From Anaerolineaceae bacterium UBA6133 (lineage in GTDB: Bacteria; Chloroflexota; Anaerolineae; Anaerolineales; Anaerolineaceae): a stretch of 18,598 nucleotides of DNA. Shown one piece after another: positions 7,203 to 13,783 of the stretch. The DNA lies in the NCBI GenBank assembly GCA_002435825.1, contig DIVL01000040.1, positions 1-18,598 on the forward strand, written 5' to 3'. The stretch's first letter is position 1, and each line of letters begins with the position of its first letter. The notes below the pieces were generated by a model. It ran no database searches, was not told where the DNA came from, and saw only the letters and a list, made by a program, of their open reading frames with translations. Position numbers and translations under genes: made by a program.

Positions 7203-7823
7203 TCAATTATCGTTTTTAAGCGCGTCAAGGATGATTTGAAAGAGATCTTCCTGGACAGCGTCAATTCCCTGGGAGGCATCCACTATCCGCCAGCGCTCAG
7301 GTTCTTCGTGGGCTAACTTCAGATAGCCTTCGCGAACACGCTCGTGGAACAGAACTTCATAAGCATCCAGCCGGTTCCACTCATCTTCAGCTTTCTTCCG
7401 CATCAAACCAGTCTTCACATCCAGGTCCAACAGAATCGTCAGATCAGGTTTGAGATGATCTGTCGCGAAATCAAGCATTTGGCGTAACTGTTCCAGATCC
7501 AACCCATGACCATACCCCTGGTAAGCCAGGGTTGAATCGCCATAACGGTCGCAAAGTATGATTTTACCATCCTGAAGTGCAGGCTTTATACCTTGTTCAA
7601 CCAGTTGCGCCCGGGCTGCCAGAAAGAGCAGTATTTCGGTGCGAGGGTGAAGTTCCTTATTTTCCAACCGAACCAGAACGTGTCGGATCTGATCACCAAT
7701 GGGCGTGCCTCCAGGTTCACGCGTCGTGACGACTGGATATCCCATTGCCTCAAGGCGTTTTGCTAAACGCCTTATTTGGGTACTCTTACCACTGCCTTCC
7801 GGACCTTCTAATGTGATAAACAT
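7203..7823 (-). CDS. tmk: Thymidylate kinase
   Basis: dTMP kinase phosphorylates dTMP to dTDP with ATP, an essential cytoplasmic step of dTTP synthesis. Its 206 residues are the usual length. The P-loop is GPEGSGKST (residues 7-15), TTREPGGTP (33-41) is the typical substrate loop, and the DRY motif lies at 92-94 in CDRYGDSTLAYQG. A LID-like segment near residue 145 (RKKAEDEWNRLD) follows. The upstream site is weak (GGGA), and the start lies 3 nt after the stop of the R3H-domain ATPase gene, so the two are probably translated together. No anomalies are seen. Confidence 0.96.
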   Translation of the reverse strand: MFITLEGPEGSGKSTQIRRLAKRLEAMGYPVVTTREPGGTPIGDQIRHVLVRLENKELHPRTEILLFLAARAQLVEQGIKPALQDGKIILCDRYGDSTLAYQGYGHGLDLEQLRQMLDFATDHLKPDLTILLDLDVKTGLMRKKAEDEWNRLDAYEVLFHERVREGYLKLAHEEPERWRIVDASQGIDAVQEDLFQIILDALKNDN

Positions 7824-7826
7824 GAA

Positions 7827-9497
7827 TCAATCCCGAAAAATCCGTACGAAACGATTGGGGTCCTTTCCAAAAGATTCTGAGACAAGGTGCGCCTGGCGTG
7901 CAATTTCATGCTGCTGGCGGCGTACAGGGGCGGGGGCGGGCTGAAGGTCGACATATTTCTGTCCCTCCTTGAGCCCTTCAATCGCCTGCATCGTTTGCTC
8001 GATAGCCTCAGAGGAACCGTAATTATCCCTGCGGACGGTCAGCTGCCCGGGGAAAGAGTCTGCCAAAAATTGTTCAATCTGTCCGATTGAATTCGACTTG
8101 ACCACAAAGATAGGGATGCCGCGTTCCTCAGCTTCAACGATCGGCTGAAGACGGTCGCGGTAATAACGGCGCTGGGTTACCAGGATGTCGGCTTCTTTGA
8201 GATCCTTAACCACCATCGCCGGAACGCCAAGCTCCCTAACCGACTGGATCAAGCGGCTGCGGGGGACGCCAACCGGGTAGATCCGCTTCTCACCGGTGAT
8301 AGCGATGTTCGCGATCTCGCCCTGCTCTGCACGAATCTCGTTTATCGCGTTATAACGCTGAGCATGCTGCTTGTTTTGAGCGGCTGCCTGCCCTCCGTTG
8401 CGCTGGAAAGGAGAGGTCTCCATGTTGTTGCCCCGACGCAGGGACTGGGACACTGTGGGCATGTTTGACTTGGTTGTCTTGACAATATGAACCTTGCCAT
8501 ACTCATCGCGGTAGCGTTCCTCTGGCAGCATAGGATAACCGCGCAGGATCGCGTCTACGGAGCTGGCCAGGTCGCGGTGGACAGCCACACGCTGCCGGTC
8601 GATAATTTCGACCAACACCGTAAAGGTTGGGGGGGAACGGCGTTCAAGCACCGTTTTCTGGGTGCCGCGCCGCCTGGCTTCGTCATCAGAAAGGGTAACA
8701 GACTCAATCCCGCCTACCAGATCCGACAGCGTCGGGTTCAACAGCAGGTTCTCGAGACCGTTGCCGTGCGCGGTTCCGATCAACTGTACACCGCGTTCAG
8801 CAATCGTTCGGGCGGCAAGCGCTTCGAGCTCACGTCCGATTTCGTCAATCACGATTACTTCAGGGTTGTGATTTTCGACCGCTTCGATCATCACCTCGTG
8901 CTGCAATGAAGGTTTAGGCACCTGCATGCGGCGCGCCTGTCCAACAGCAGGATGGGGCACATCACCATCTCCACCAATTTCGTTCGAGGTATCCACAATC
9001 ACCACGCGATGCTTTTGCGCCAAAATTCGGGCAGCTTCACGTAGCATGGTGGTCTTGCCTACGCCAGGTTTGCCCAGGATCAAGATACTCTGACCCGATT
9101 CAACCAGGTCTTCGATGATCTCGATCGTGCCATAAACAGCCCGCCCCACCCGGCAGGTAAGACCGACGACTTTACCGCGGCGGTTGCGTATGGCCGAAAT
9201 CCGGTGCAGTGTGCGTTCCATGCCTGCCCGGTTGTCTGCGTCAAAATCACCGATGCGGTCAGTGACATATTTCAGATCTTCATGTGTCACCGGCTCATCG
9301 AGCAGTTCAACTTCGCCAGTCGTGAAGCGCGCGCTCGAATTGCGCCCAAGGTCCAGGATGACCTCGAGCAGGTTATCAAAATTATCTCTGGATTGTACAG
9401 ACTGGGCAACTTCCGGAGGGAAGACTGCCAGCATCGCCTCCAGATCATCAGTAATGCGTTGCGTTGTGGTCATTTTATTTGTTAAGTCATACTCCAT
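7827..9497 (-). CDS. R3H domain-containing AAA ATPase, SpoIIIAA/Ycf45-like
   Basis: This protein of about 556 residues has a RecA/AAA-type ATPase domain resembling SpoIIIAA and the plastid Ycf45 family. It has Walker A GKPGVGKTT (about residues 142-150), Walker B VIVIDEIG (about 214-221) and the downstream segment TAHGNG. A linker rich in Gln/Asn/Arg (about 355-390) separates it from a second region and a C-terminal R3H module (RRQQHEIARQAH, starting about 30 residues from the end), which in other proteins binds single-stranded nucleic acid. The exact role is not established. The start is uncertain: the frame opens at a TTG (9503), the first ATG is at 9497 and another is at 9473. None has a strong ribosome site, and I take 9497. 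It is the first gene of a six-gene minus-strand run that begins downstream of an AT-rich promoter region. Confidence 0.85.
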   Translation of the reverse strand: MEYDLTNKMTTTQRITDDLEAMLAVFPPEVAQSVQSRDNFDNLLEVILDLGRNSSARFTTGEVELLDEPVTHEDLKYVTDRIGDFDADNRAGMERTLHRISAIRNRRGKVVGLTCRVGRAVYGTIEIIEDLVESGQSILILGKPGVGKTTMLREAARILAQKHRVVIVDTSNEIGGDGDVPHPAVGQARRMQVPKPSLQHEVMIEAVENHNPEVIVIDEIGRELEALAARTIAERGVQLIGTAHGNGLENLLLNPTLSDLVGGIESVTLSDDEARRRGTQKTVLERRSPPTFTVLVEIIDRQRVAVHRDLASSVDAILRGYPMLPEERYRDEYGKVHIVKTTKSNMPTVSQSLRRGNNMETSPFQRNGGQAAAQNKQHAQRYNAINEIRAEQGEIANIAITGEKRIYPVGVPRSRLIQSVRELGVPAMVVKDLKEADILVTQRRYYRDRLQPIVEAEERGIPIFVVKSNSIGQIEQFLADSFPGQLTVRRDNYGSSEAIEQTMQAIEGLKEGQKYVDLQPAPAPVRRQQHEIARQAHLVSESFGKDPNRFVRIFRD

Positions 9498-9543
9498 TGT
9501 CAAGCTGATTTTATCTCATTTTGCTGTTTTTTTCTTTGGCGGG

Positions 9544-9560
9544 GTATATATGTTGTATAC
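9544..9560 (-). promoter_or_regulatory. AT-rich inverted repeat in the upstream region of the six-gene operon
   Basis: GTATA and TATAC are arranged as a 5-bp inverted repeat with a 7-nt spacer, about 47 nt upstream of the proposed start of the R3H-ATPase gene. They lie inside an AT-rich stretch (9541-9583) that also offers several -10-like hexamers such as TATACA on the minus strand. I cannot pick one convincing -35/-10 pair. The repeat may be a protein site or only part of a promoter. Confidence 0.25.
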
Positions 9561-9599
9561 GAATTCTATTAATATTTAATCCAACCCATCCTTAAAGCG

Positions 9600-9624
9600 A
9601 ACCACCTGGCAAAGCCAGGCGGTT
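9600..9624 (-). terminator. Hairpin downstream of the Gly/Met-rich exported protein gene
   Basis: AACCACCTGGC, a 3-nt loop AAA, and GCCAGGCGGTT form an 11-bp stem with one mismatch, starting about 32 nt after the stop of the 9657-10175 gene. Only a short CTTTAA follows on the minus strand, so it is a weak intrinsic terminator or a 3'-end stabilising hairpin. It separates that gene from the promoter region of the R3H-ATPase operon. Confidence 0.5.
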
Positions 9625-9656
9625 GCTAAGAAACTGAAGCACTTTAGACTTACTGT

Positions 9657-10175
9657 TTAGTCATCAATGCAGGAACCGTCATGCATCCCCATGCCTTGCC
9701 CCATGCCCTGACCAAAGCCCTGACCCTCAGCGGGTCCAAACCCTTGACTCTGGCCTTGACCCATGCCACGACCACCCTGCATTGCACCGGGGCCGTACTG
9801 CATACCGGTGTCACTGCCATCGCGCAATCTCATCTGATCGGGAATGCCATCGCCATCAGCGTCGCAAGTTCCGTCACACGTACCGTCACCAGGTCCGTAA
9901 CCATATCCATTCTGCATGCCGGCAGCAGTGCCATCCTGCAAACGCAGTTGCAGCTGATCGGGAACGCCATCGCCATCAGCGTCGCAAGTTCCGTCACATG
10001 TGCCATTGCCGGGTCCGAAACCACGCCCATAGCGGGTCACAGCGGGTTCGGGTAATTCAGTTACTTCAACCTCAGGAGTCGCTTCCTGGGCAAAAACTGA
10101 ACCACCAACCGTAAATACCAAGGCGCTGAGCACCAATATTGTCAATCCGATACCTAAAATTTTCTTGTTCATCAT
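9657..10175 (-). CDS. Small exported Gly/Met/Gln-rich protein with two DADGDG calcium-loop-like repeats
   Basis: This encodes 172 residues. AAGG lies 5 nt upstream of the first of two adjacent ATGs, and either could be used. A signal peptide ends in SVFA followed by QEATPE. The mature part has two 40-residue repeats beginning GFGPGN and GYGPGD, each with CDGTCDADGDG(V/I)PD. The DADGDG loop resembles calcium-binding loops of thrombospondin type 3 repeats and dockerins, and each repeat has a CX3C pair. The last 60 residues are Gly/Gln/Met-rich (GRGMGQGQ, GQGMGQGMGMH) and end in DGSCIDD. There is no enzyme domain. The gene follows msrP on the same strand after a 184-nt gap, so its many exposed methionines could be repaired by MsrP. 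That link is inference. Metal binding is likewise unproven. Confidence 0.75.
   Translation of the reverse strand: MMNKKILGIGLTILVLSALVFTVGGSVFAQEATPEVEVTELPEPAVTRYGRGFGPGNGTCDGTCDADGDGVPDQLQLRLQDGTAAGMQNGYGYGPGDGTCDGTCDADGDGIPDQMRLRDGSDTGMQYGPGAMQGGRGMGQGQSQGFGPAEGQGFGQGMGQGMGMHDGSCIDD
9834..10020. repeat. Two-copy tandem repeat, 120-bp period, within the Gly/Met-rich gene
   Basis: The segments 9834-9900 and 9954-10020 are near-identical at the DNA level over most of their length and are offset by exactly 120 bp, which equals 40 codons. Silent changes are few, for example GGAATGCC against GGAACGCC. This suggests a fairly recent internal duplication or ongoing conversion between copies. Confidence 0.85.
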
Positions 10176-10295
10176 ATTTTCCTTATTTTTATTTCACCGG
10201 TTCAACGGTGATGCTATTAATTTACAGTGTATTGATTGAGTTTATATCCAGTTCTTATTCAGATTTGATTTAGAAAAGAAGTTCAAATAATAAAG

Positions 10296-10353
10296 GTCCT
10301 AACATTGGGGCGGTTACCTGAGCCGCAAATCCCCCTCGTGCCAGCGAAAGGAC
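10296..10353. other. Compact GC-rich foldable element between msrP and the Met-rich gene
   Basis: In the otherwise AT-rich 184-nt gap, an outer helix GTCCT (10296-10300) with AGGAC (10349-10353) can enclose GGGG (10307-10310) with CCCC (10331-10334). That pairing in turn can enclose CGGTT (10311-10315) with AGCCG (10321-10325, one G-U pair). It starts 6 nt after the msrP stop on the minus strand and ends about 120 nt before the next start. It could be the 3' end of msrP mRNA or a leader structure of the downstream gene. It matches no riboswitch family I recognise. No T run follows the inner hairpin on the minus strand. Confidence 0.3.
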
Positions 10354-10359
10354 ACAAAA

Positions 10360-11268
10360 CTAATATTCTATGGTTAGATCAATGCCTTCATAGAGGGATG
10401 CGACTTCATTGTATCCGTTAAAAAGCAAGGTGGCGCGCCGCTCGCCTTCGCCAAGGCGGAGTTCGGTTGCCTGGGACCAGCGCGGGTGGTCCACCGCAGG
10501 ATTAACGTTGGCAAGAAAGCCGTATTCCTGGGGCGCAAGCATATTCCACAAAGTGGGCGGCTGGTCGGCTGTGAGGGTGATGCGCTGGATCGCCTTGGGG
10601 CTCTTGAAGCCATACTTCCAGGGCACCACCACCCTGAGCGGCGCGCCATTCTGCTTGGAAAGCGGCTCGGAGTACATTCCGGTAGCCATGAGGGTCAGTT
10701 CGTGCATGGCCTCATCCAATCGCAGTCCTTCAGTGTATGGCCAGGGATAATTGCGCAGAGAAATCTGGCCGGGCATTTCCTCCGGGCGCAGGACCGATTC
10801 GAAGGCGACAAACTTCGCTTCCGGCAGCGGCTTTACTTCTTCGAGAAGGTCCTTGAGCAAAAAACCCGACCAGGGAAGGACCATCGAATATCCCTCAACA
10901 CAGCGCATACGGTAGACGCGTTCAACGATCTCAAAGCGTTCAATCAACGCGGGAATGGTAAACGTGACGGGGTTTTCCACCAGTCCGCCGACCTCTACTT
11001 GCCAGGGTTCGATCGTAAAACCCTGCGCTATTTCTGTCACAGAGCGTTTCGACAAGGAAAACTCGTAATAATTGATGAAATTCAGCGCTTCAGATTTTTC
11101 CGTGATCTCGTCCGGGAAAGAAGTTGGCGCCGCGCCAGGCCCCGCCCCAGGTATGCAGGCAGCCAGGCTCAAGCCAGCTCCAAAAACAGCCGCCTGCTTC
11201 AAAAATTGCCTGCGGTTCAGATAAAGGGCTTTGGGGGTGATTTGTTCGCGTTCTTCTTGAGTAGCCAT
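10360..11268 (-). CDS. msrP: Protein-methionine-sulfoxide reductase catalytic subunit MsrP
   Basis: A molybdopterin-dependent enzyme of the sulfite-oxidase fold that reduces methionine sulfoxide in exported proteins. From the start at 11268 it has 302 residues. A twin-arginine signal NRRQFLK (residues 18-24) precedes a hydrophobic stretch ending LAAC (Cys38), which could be a Tat lipobox. Cys123 in YRMRCVEGYSMV is the expected molybdenum ligand, and the PLRVVVPWKYGFKSPK block near residue 210 is typical of MsrP/YedY. A longer reading from 11292 is possible, but a good promoter (11274-11302) overlaps it and puts the transcript start at about the 11268 ATG, with no ribosome site, so a leaderless mRNA is likely. 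The membrane haem partner MsrQ is not in this window. Confidence 0.9.
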   Translation of the reverse strand: MATQEEREQITPKALYLNRRQFLKQAAVFGAGLSLAACIPGAGPGAAPTSFPDEITEKSEALNFINYYEFSLSKRSVTEIAQGFTIEPWQVEVGGLVENPVTFTIPALIERFEIVERVYRMRCVEGYSMVLPWSGFLLKDLLEEVKPLPEAKFVAFESVLRPEEMPGQISLRNYPWPYTEGLRLDEAMHELTLMATGMYSEPLSKQNGAPLRVVVPWKYGFKSPKAIQRITLTADQPPTLWNMLAPQEYGFLANVNPAVDHPRWSQATELRLGEGERRATLLFNGYNEVASLYEGIDLTIEY

Positions 11269-11273
11269 ACTAA

Positions 11274-11302
11274 ATTGTATAAACATAAACATGCATTGTA
11301 AA
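11274..11302 (-). promoter_or_regulatory. Sigma-70-type promoter of msrP, predicting a leaderless transcript
   Basis: On the minus strand TTTACA (11297-11302) and TACAAT (11274-11279) are separated by 17 bp. Transcription starting 6-8 nt after the -10 box would begin at or within 2 nt of the ATG at 11266-11268. The absence of any Shine-Dalgarno sequence before that ATG is consistent. Confidence 0.55.
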
Positions 11303-11349
11303 GCCCTTGTGCATACCCTGAGACATGCTCGGGAAGGAAGGGTGTTGAT

Positions 11350-11358
11350 TGGTATAAT
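11350..11358 (+). promoter_or_regulatory. Extended -10 promoter of the glmM operon
   Basis: TGGTATAAT has the TGn extension directly before a perfect TATAAT (11353-11358). No good -35 hexamer lies at the right distance, as is common with extended -10 promoters. Transcription would begin near 11365, leaving a leader of about 26 nt before the ATG at 11391. It is back to back with the msrP promoter, about 50 bp away. Confidence 0.6.
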
Positions 11359-11390
11359 ACCTGTCAGTACATCTGAGAAAGCGGTTGCTT

Positions 11391-12284
11391 ATGCACAAAA
11401 TTAGGGTGATGACTCTCAATCTGGGCGGCGGGGAAAAAAACTTCACTGGCTCGCCCGAACAAACAGAGAACAAGACTGAAGCACTCATCCAATTAATTGA
11501 AGAGATCAAGCCAGATATCTTTGGCGTTCAGGAGATTGCTCACTACATTGATGCTGACGGCATCACCCACAGCATGGTTGACCGCATCCATACCGACTGT
11601 AGTTTTCAGCACGCTTTTTACGGTGAGACCCTCTCCATGAAACGGCATATGCAGGTCAAAAAAGAATTGATGGTGAGCGGTTTATTCAACGACTGGTGGG
11701 ACTGGTCCAAAGGCAATGCGCTTTTCTCGAATATTGCCTTCAGCCGTTTGAGCGACAATAGCAAAGTTGGCGTGCCCCGCAATGTACCGCTTTATCAGCC
11801 TATGAGTTATGAAGGCTCACGGGATACCGATCCACGCTATGTGATCCTCACCCGTCTGAAGCAAGCCCCTTTTCCTTTCGTCCTCAACCTCCACCTGAGC
11901 ACCCTGGTCGGCGAGCGGGGAGAAAACGCCTGGAGTGAAGTGGTGGATGCCGCCAGGATCACGCGATCGCAGCAGATCAGCGGCGTGATCAGCCTGATCG
12001 AAAAGCATGTGCTCATTCCGCAGTTGCCAATGATCCTGATGGGTGACTTCAACGCTACCGCGGAAGAATATACCCTGCGTGATATGCTGGAGCGGGATCA
12101 TGGTATCCTGCATCTAAAACCGCAAGAAAGCATTGCCACCCACCCCCGCGCAGGGGCTGTTGATCATGTCTATTTCTACCCAGCCAAACGTCTTGTAGAA
12201 TACAGGTGTTTCATCGTCAACTCAGCTCTTTCGCGCACGATCTCTGATCATCTGCCAGTCGTAGCTGATATATTTATTCAATAG
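11391..12284 (+). CDS. Endonuclease/exonuclease/phosphatase family protein
   Basis: A metal-dependent phosphoesterase of the EEP (DNase I-like) fold with 297 residues from ATG 11391. An in-frame TTG at 11385 is less likely. The family landmarks are in order: TLNLGGG near residue 9 (metal Asn), FGVQEI near residue 47 (metal Glu), a LHLSTL segment near residue 167, MGDFNA near residue 220, and SDHLPV at the C-terminus (catalytic His). There is no signal peptide, so it is cytoplasmic. The substrate is unknown, because the fold covers nucleases, inositol-phosphate phosphatases and sphingomyelinases. It is the first gene of the plus-strand operon, 11 nt before glmM. The ribosome site is weak (GAGAAAG). 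Confidence 0.85.
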   Translation: MHKIRVMTLNLGGGEKNFTGSPEQTENKTEALIQLIEEIKPDIFGVQEIAHYIDADGITHSMVDRIHTDCSFQHAFYGETLSMKRHMQVKKELMVSGLFNDWWDWSKGNALFSNIAFSRLSDNSKVGVPRNVPLYQPMSYEGSRDTDPRYVILTRLKQAPFPFVLNLHLSTLVGERGENAWSEVVDAARITRSQQISGVISLIEKHVLIPQLPMILMGDFNATAEEYTLRDMLERDHGILHLKPQESIATHPRAGAVDHVYFYPAKRLVEYRCFIVNSALSRTISDHLPVVADIFIQ

Positions 12285-12295
12285 AGGAGCCTTAT

Positions 12296-13771
12296 ATGGC
12301 AAACAATCAATTTTTTGGCACGGATGGCATCCGCGGTACAGTCGGCACAGCGCCAATGACTGCGGAATTTGTTTATCGCCTGGGAGTGGCGGTTGGGCAC
12401 GTGCTCAGCCTCGAAACGCCCGGTCCCGATCTGTTCGTTATTGGGCGCGACACGCGCACTTCCGGTCCGCTGCTGCAGAATGCTTTGACGAGCGGCTTGC
12501 TTACCAGTGGAGCGCGCGTGGTGGACCTTGGAATTTTGCCCACCCCCGGCATCGCCTGGCTGACCCGCGAGCTGGGAGCAACCGCTGGCGCGGTCATTTC
12601 CGCCTCACACAATCCCGCGGCAGAGAATGGCATCAAATTCTTAAATCCGCAAGGCATGAAGCTTTCTGAAAGCCAGGAAGCAGCCGTTGAAGCCTACCTC
12701 ATGAACCTGCCTGACGGGGATTTGGATCTACCAGAAACTGGACTTCGCGAGGATGGCACTCAGAATTATGAGCTGTACCTGCAAGATCTGCTTTCCACCC
12801 AGAAAGACATCGATCTAAGCGGGCTGAAACTCCTGCTGGATTGCTCAAACGGAGCAGCATATCGGGTGGCTCCGGAACTGTTTGGCGCTCTGGGCGCGGA
12901 AGTGGTCGCGCTTAATACTGAATCAGATGGGGTCAACATCAATGTGCATGCCGGCTCGGAATATGCCCGTTCCAAGCCAGAAGCGCTGGCAGCCTTACTC
13001 ACCGAACACCAAGCCAGCCTTGCCATCACTTTTGACGGCGATGCCGACCGTGTGATCCTGATGGACGAGAAAGGTCAGTTGATTGACGGCGATCACATGC
13101 TGGCTATCCTGGCAGACGCGCTGCACCAGGAGAAAAGACTTCTGGCTAATTCAATGGTGACAACTGTCATGGCTAACGGGTCTTTACACCAGTTCGCTGA
13201 GGAGCATCACTTTGAGCTGATCCAGACACCGGTAGGGGACAAATACGTGACCGAAGCATTGCTCGGATTGACGGCTGAGAATAATCCTGAAGGCAAACTG
13301 GGCTTGGGTGGTGAACAATCCGGTCATATCATTTTGCTGGACGAAACTCACCGCACGGGCGATGGCTTGCGCACGGCAGTCTTTATGCTGCAGGTCATGC
13401 TTGGGCAGGAGCAGCCCTCCATGGCGGCGCTTGCCTCCCGGATCCAAAAATATCCCCAGATGGTGGCATCCTGCAACGTCGCCTCCAAACTGGACATGAA
13501 AACCATGGCTCCGTTGCAGGCAAAGCTGGATGAAATCAAACAGCGCCTGCCCGGACTGGTGCAGCTCAACTCACGCTATTCTGGTACTGAGCCCAAATAC
13601 CGCCTGATGATCGAAACCGACACCCGCCACAGCCCCCACGAACTGGCTGTGATCTGCTGGGAAGTCTGCGATTTGATCCAACGCGAGACCGGCACGCCGC
13701 CAGGTGCTAAAATCGAAGTTTTGAACGTTTCCGCCGGGGGCCTGGTTCCCCGCCCTGAAACGGATAACTAA
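12296..13771 (+). CDS. glmM: Phosphoglucosamine mutase (GlmM-like)
   Basis: It interconverts glucosamine-6-phosphate and glucosamine-1-phosphate on the route to UDP-GlcNAc for cell-wall and glycan synthesis. It has 491 residues, somewhat longer than the usual 440-450. It has the FGTDGIRG start (7-14), the catalytic phosphoserine Ser104 in ISASHNP, the metal loop DGDADR (Asp247, Asp249, Asp251), the sugar-recognition loop GGEQSGH (338-344) and the phosphate loop RYSGTEP (427-433). The extra length is mainly a C-terminal tail of about 30 residues. The start is supported by AGAGGAG 6 nt upstream. Several alpha-phosphohexomutases share these motifs. FGTDGIRG and GEQSGH favour GlmM, but a phosphomannomutase activity cannot be excluded. 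Confidence 0.88.
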   Translation: MANNQFFGTDGIRGTVGTAPMTAEFVYRLGVAVGHVLSLETPGPDLFVIGRDTRTSGPLLQNALTSGLLTSGARVVDLGILPTPGIAWLTRELGATAGAVISASHNPAAENGIKFLNPQGMKLSESQEAAVEAYLMNLPDGDLDLPETGLREDGTQNYELYLQDLLSTQKDIDLSGLKLLLDCSNGAAYRVAPELFGALGAEVVALNTESDGVNINVHAGSEYARSKPEALAALLTEHQASLAITFDGDADRVILMDEKGQLIDGDHMLAILADALHQEKRLLANSMVTTVMANGSLHQFAEEHHFELIQTPVGDKYVTEALLGLTAENNPEGKLGLGGEQSGHIILLDETHRTGDGLRTAVFMLQVMLGQEQPSMAALASRIQKYPQMVASCNVASKLDMKTMAPLQAKLDEIKQRLPGLVQLNSRYSGTEPKYRLMIETDTRHSPHELAVICWEVCDLIQRETGTPPGAKIEVLNVSAGGLVPRPETDN

Positions 13772-13783
13772 CAAGGAGCATTA

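Noticed and set aside
9834..10020. Possible CRISPR-like repeat pair
   Set aside because: There are only two copies with a 120-bp period, the similarity spans most of the unit, and the repeat is in frame within a gene. It is a coding repeat.
10296..10353. Resemblance of CCAGCGAAAGG (plus strand) to the end of a TPP riboswitch
   Set aside because: The CTGAGA part of the TPP core is missing, the orientation faces no gene start, and the neighbours are not thiamine genes.
10486..11301. Plus-strand open frame of 271 codons opposite msrP
   Set aside because: It is antisense to a clearly identified MsrP with conserved motifs. The residue pattern looks like a shadow of a GC-biased gene, and no ribosome site is seen.
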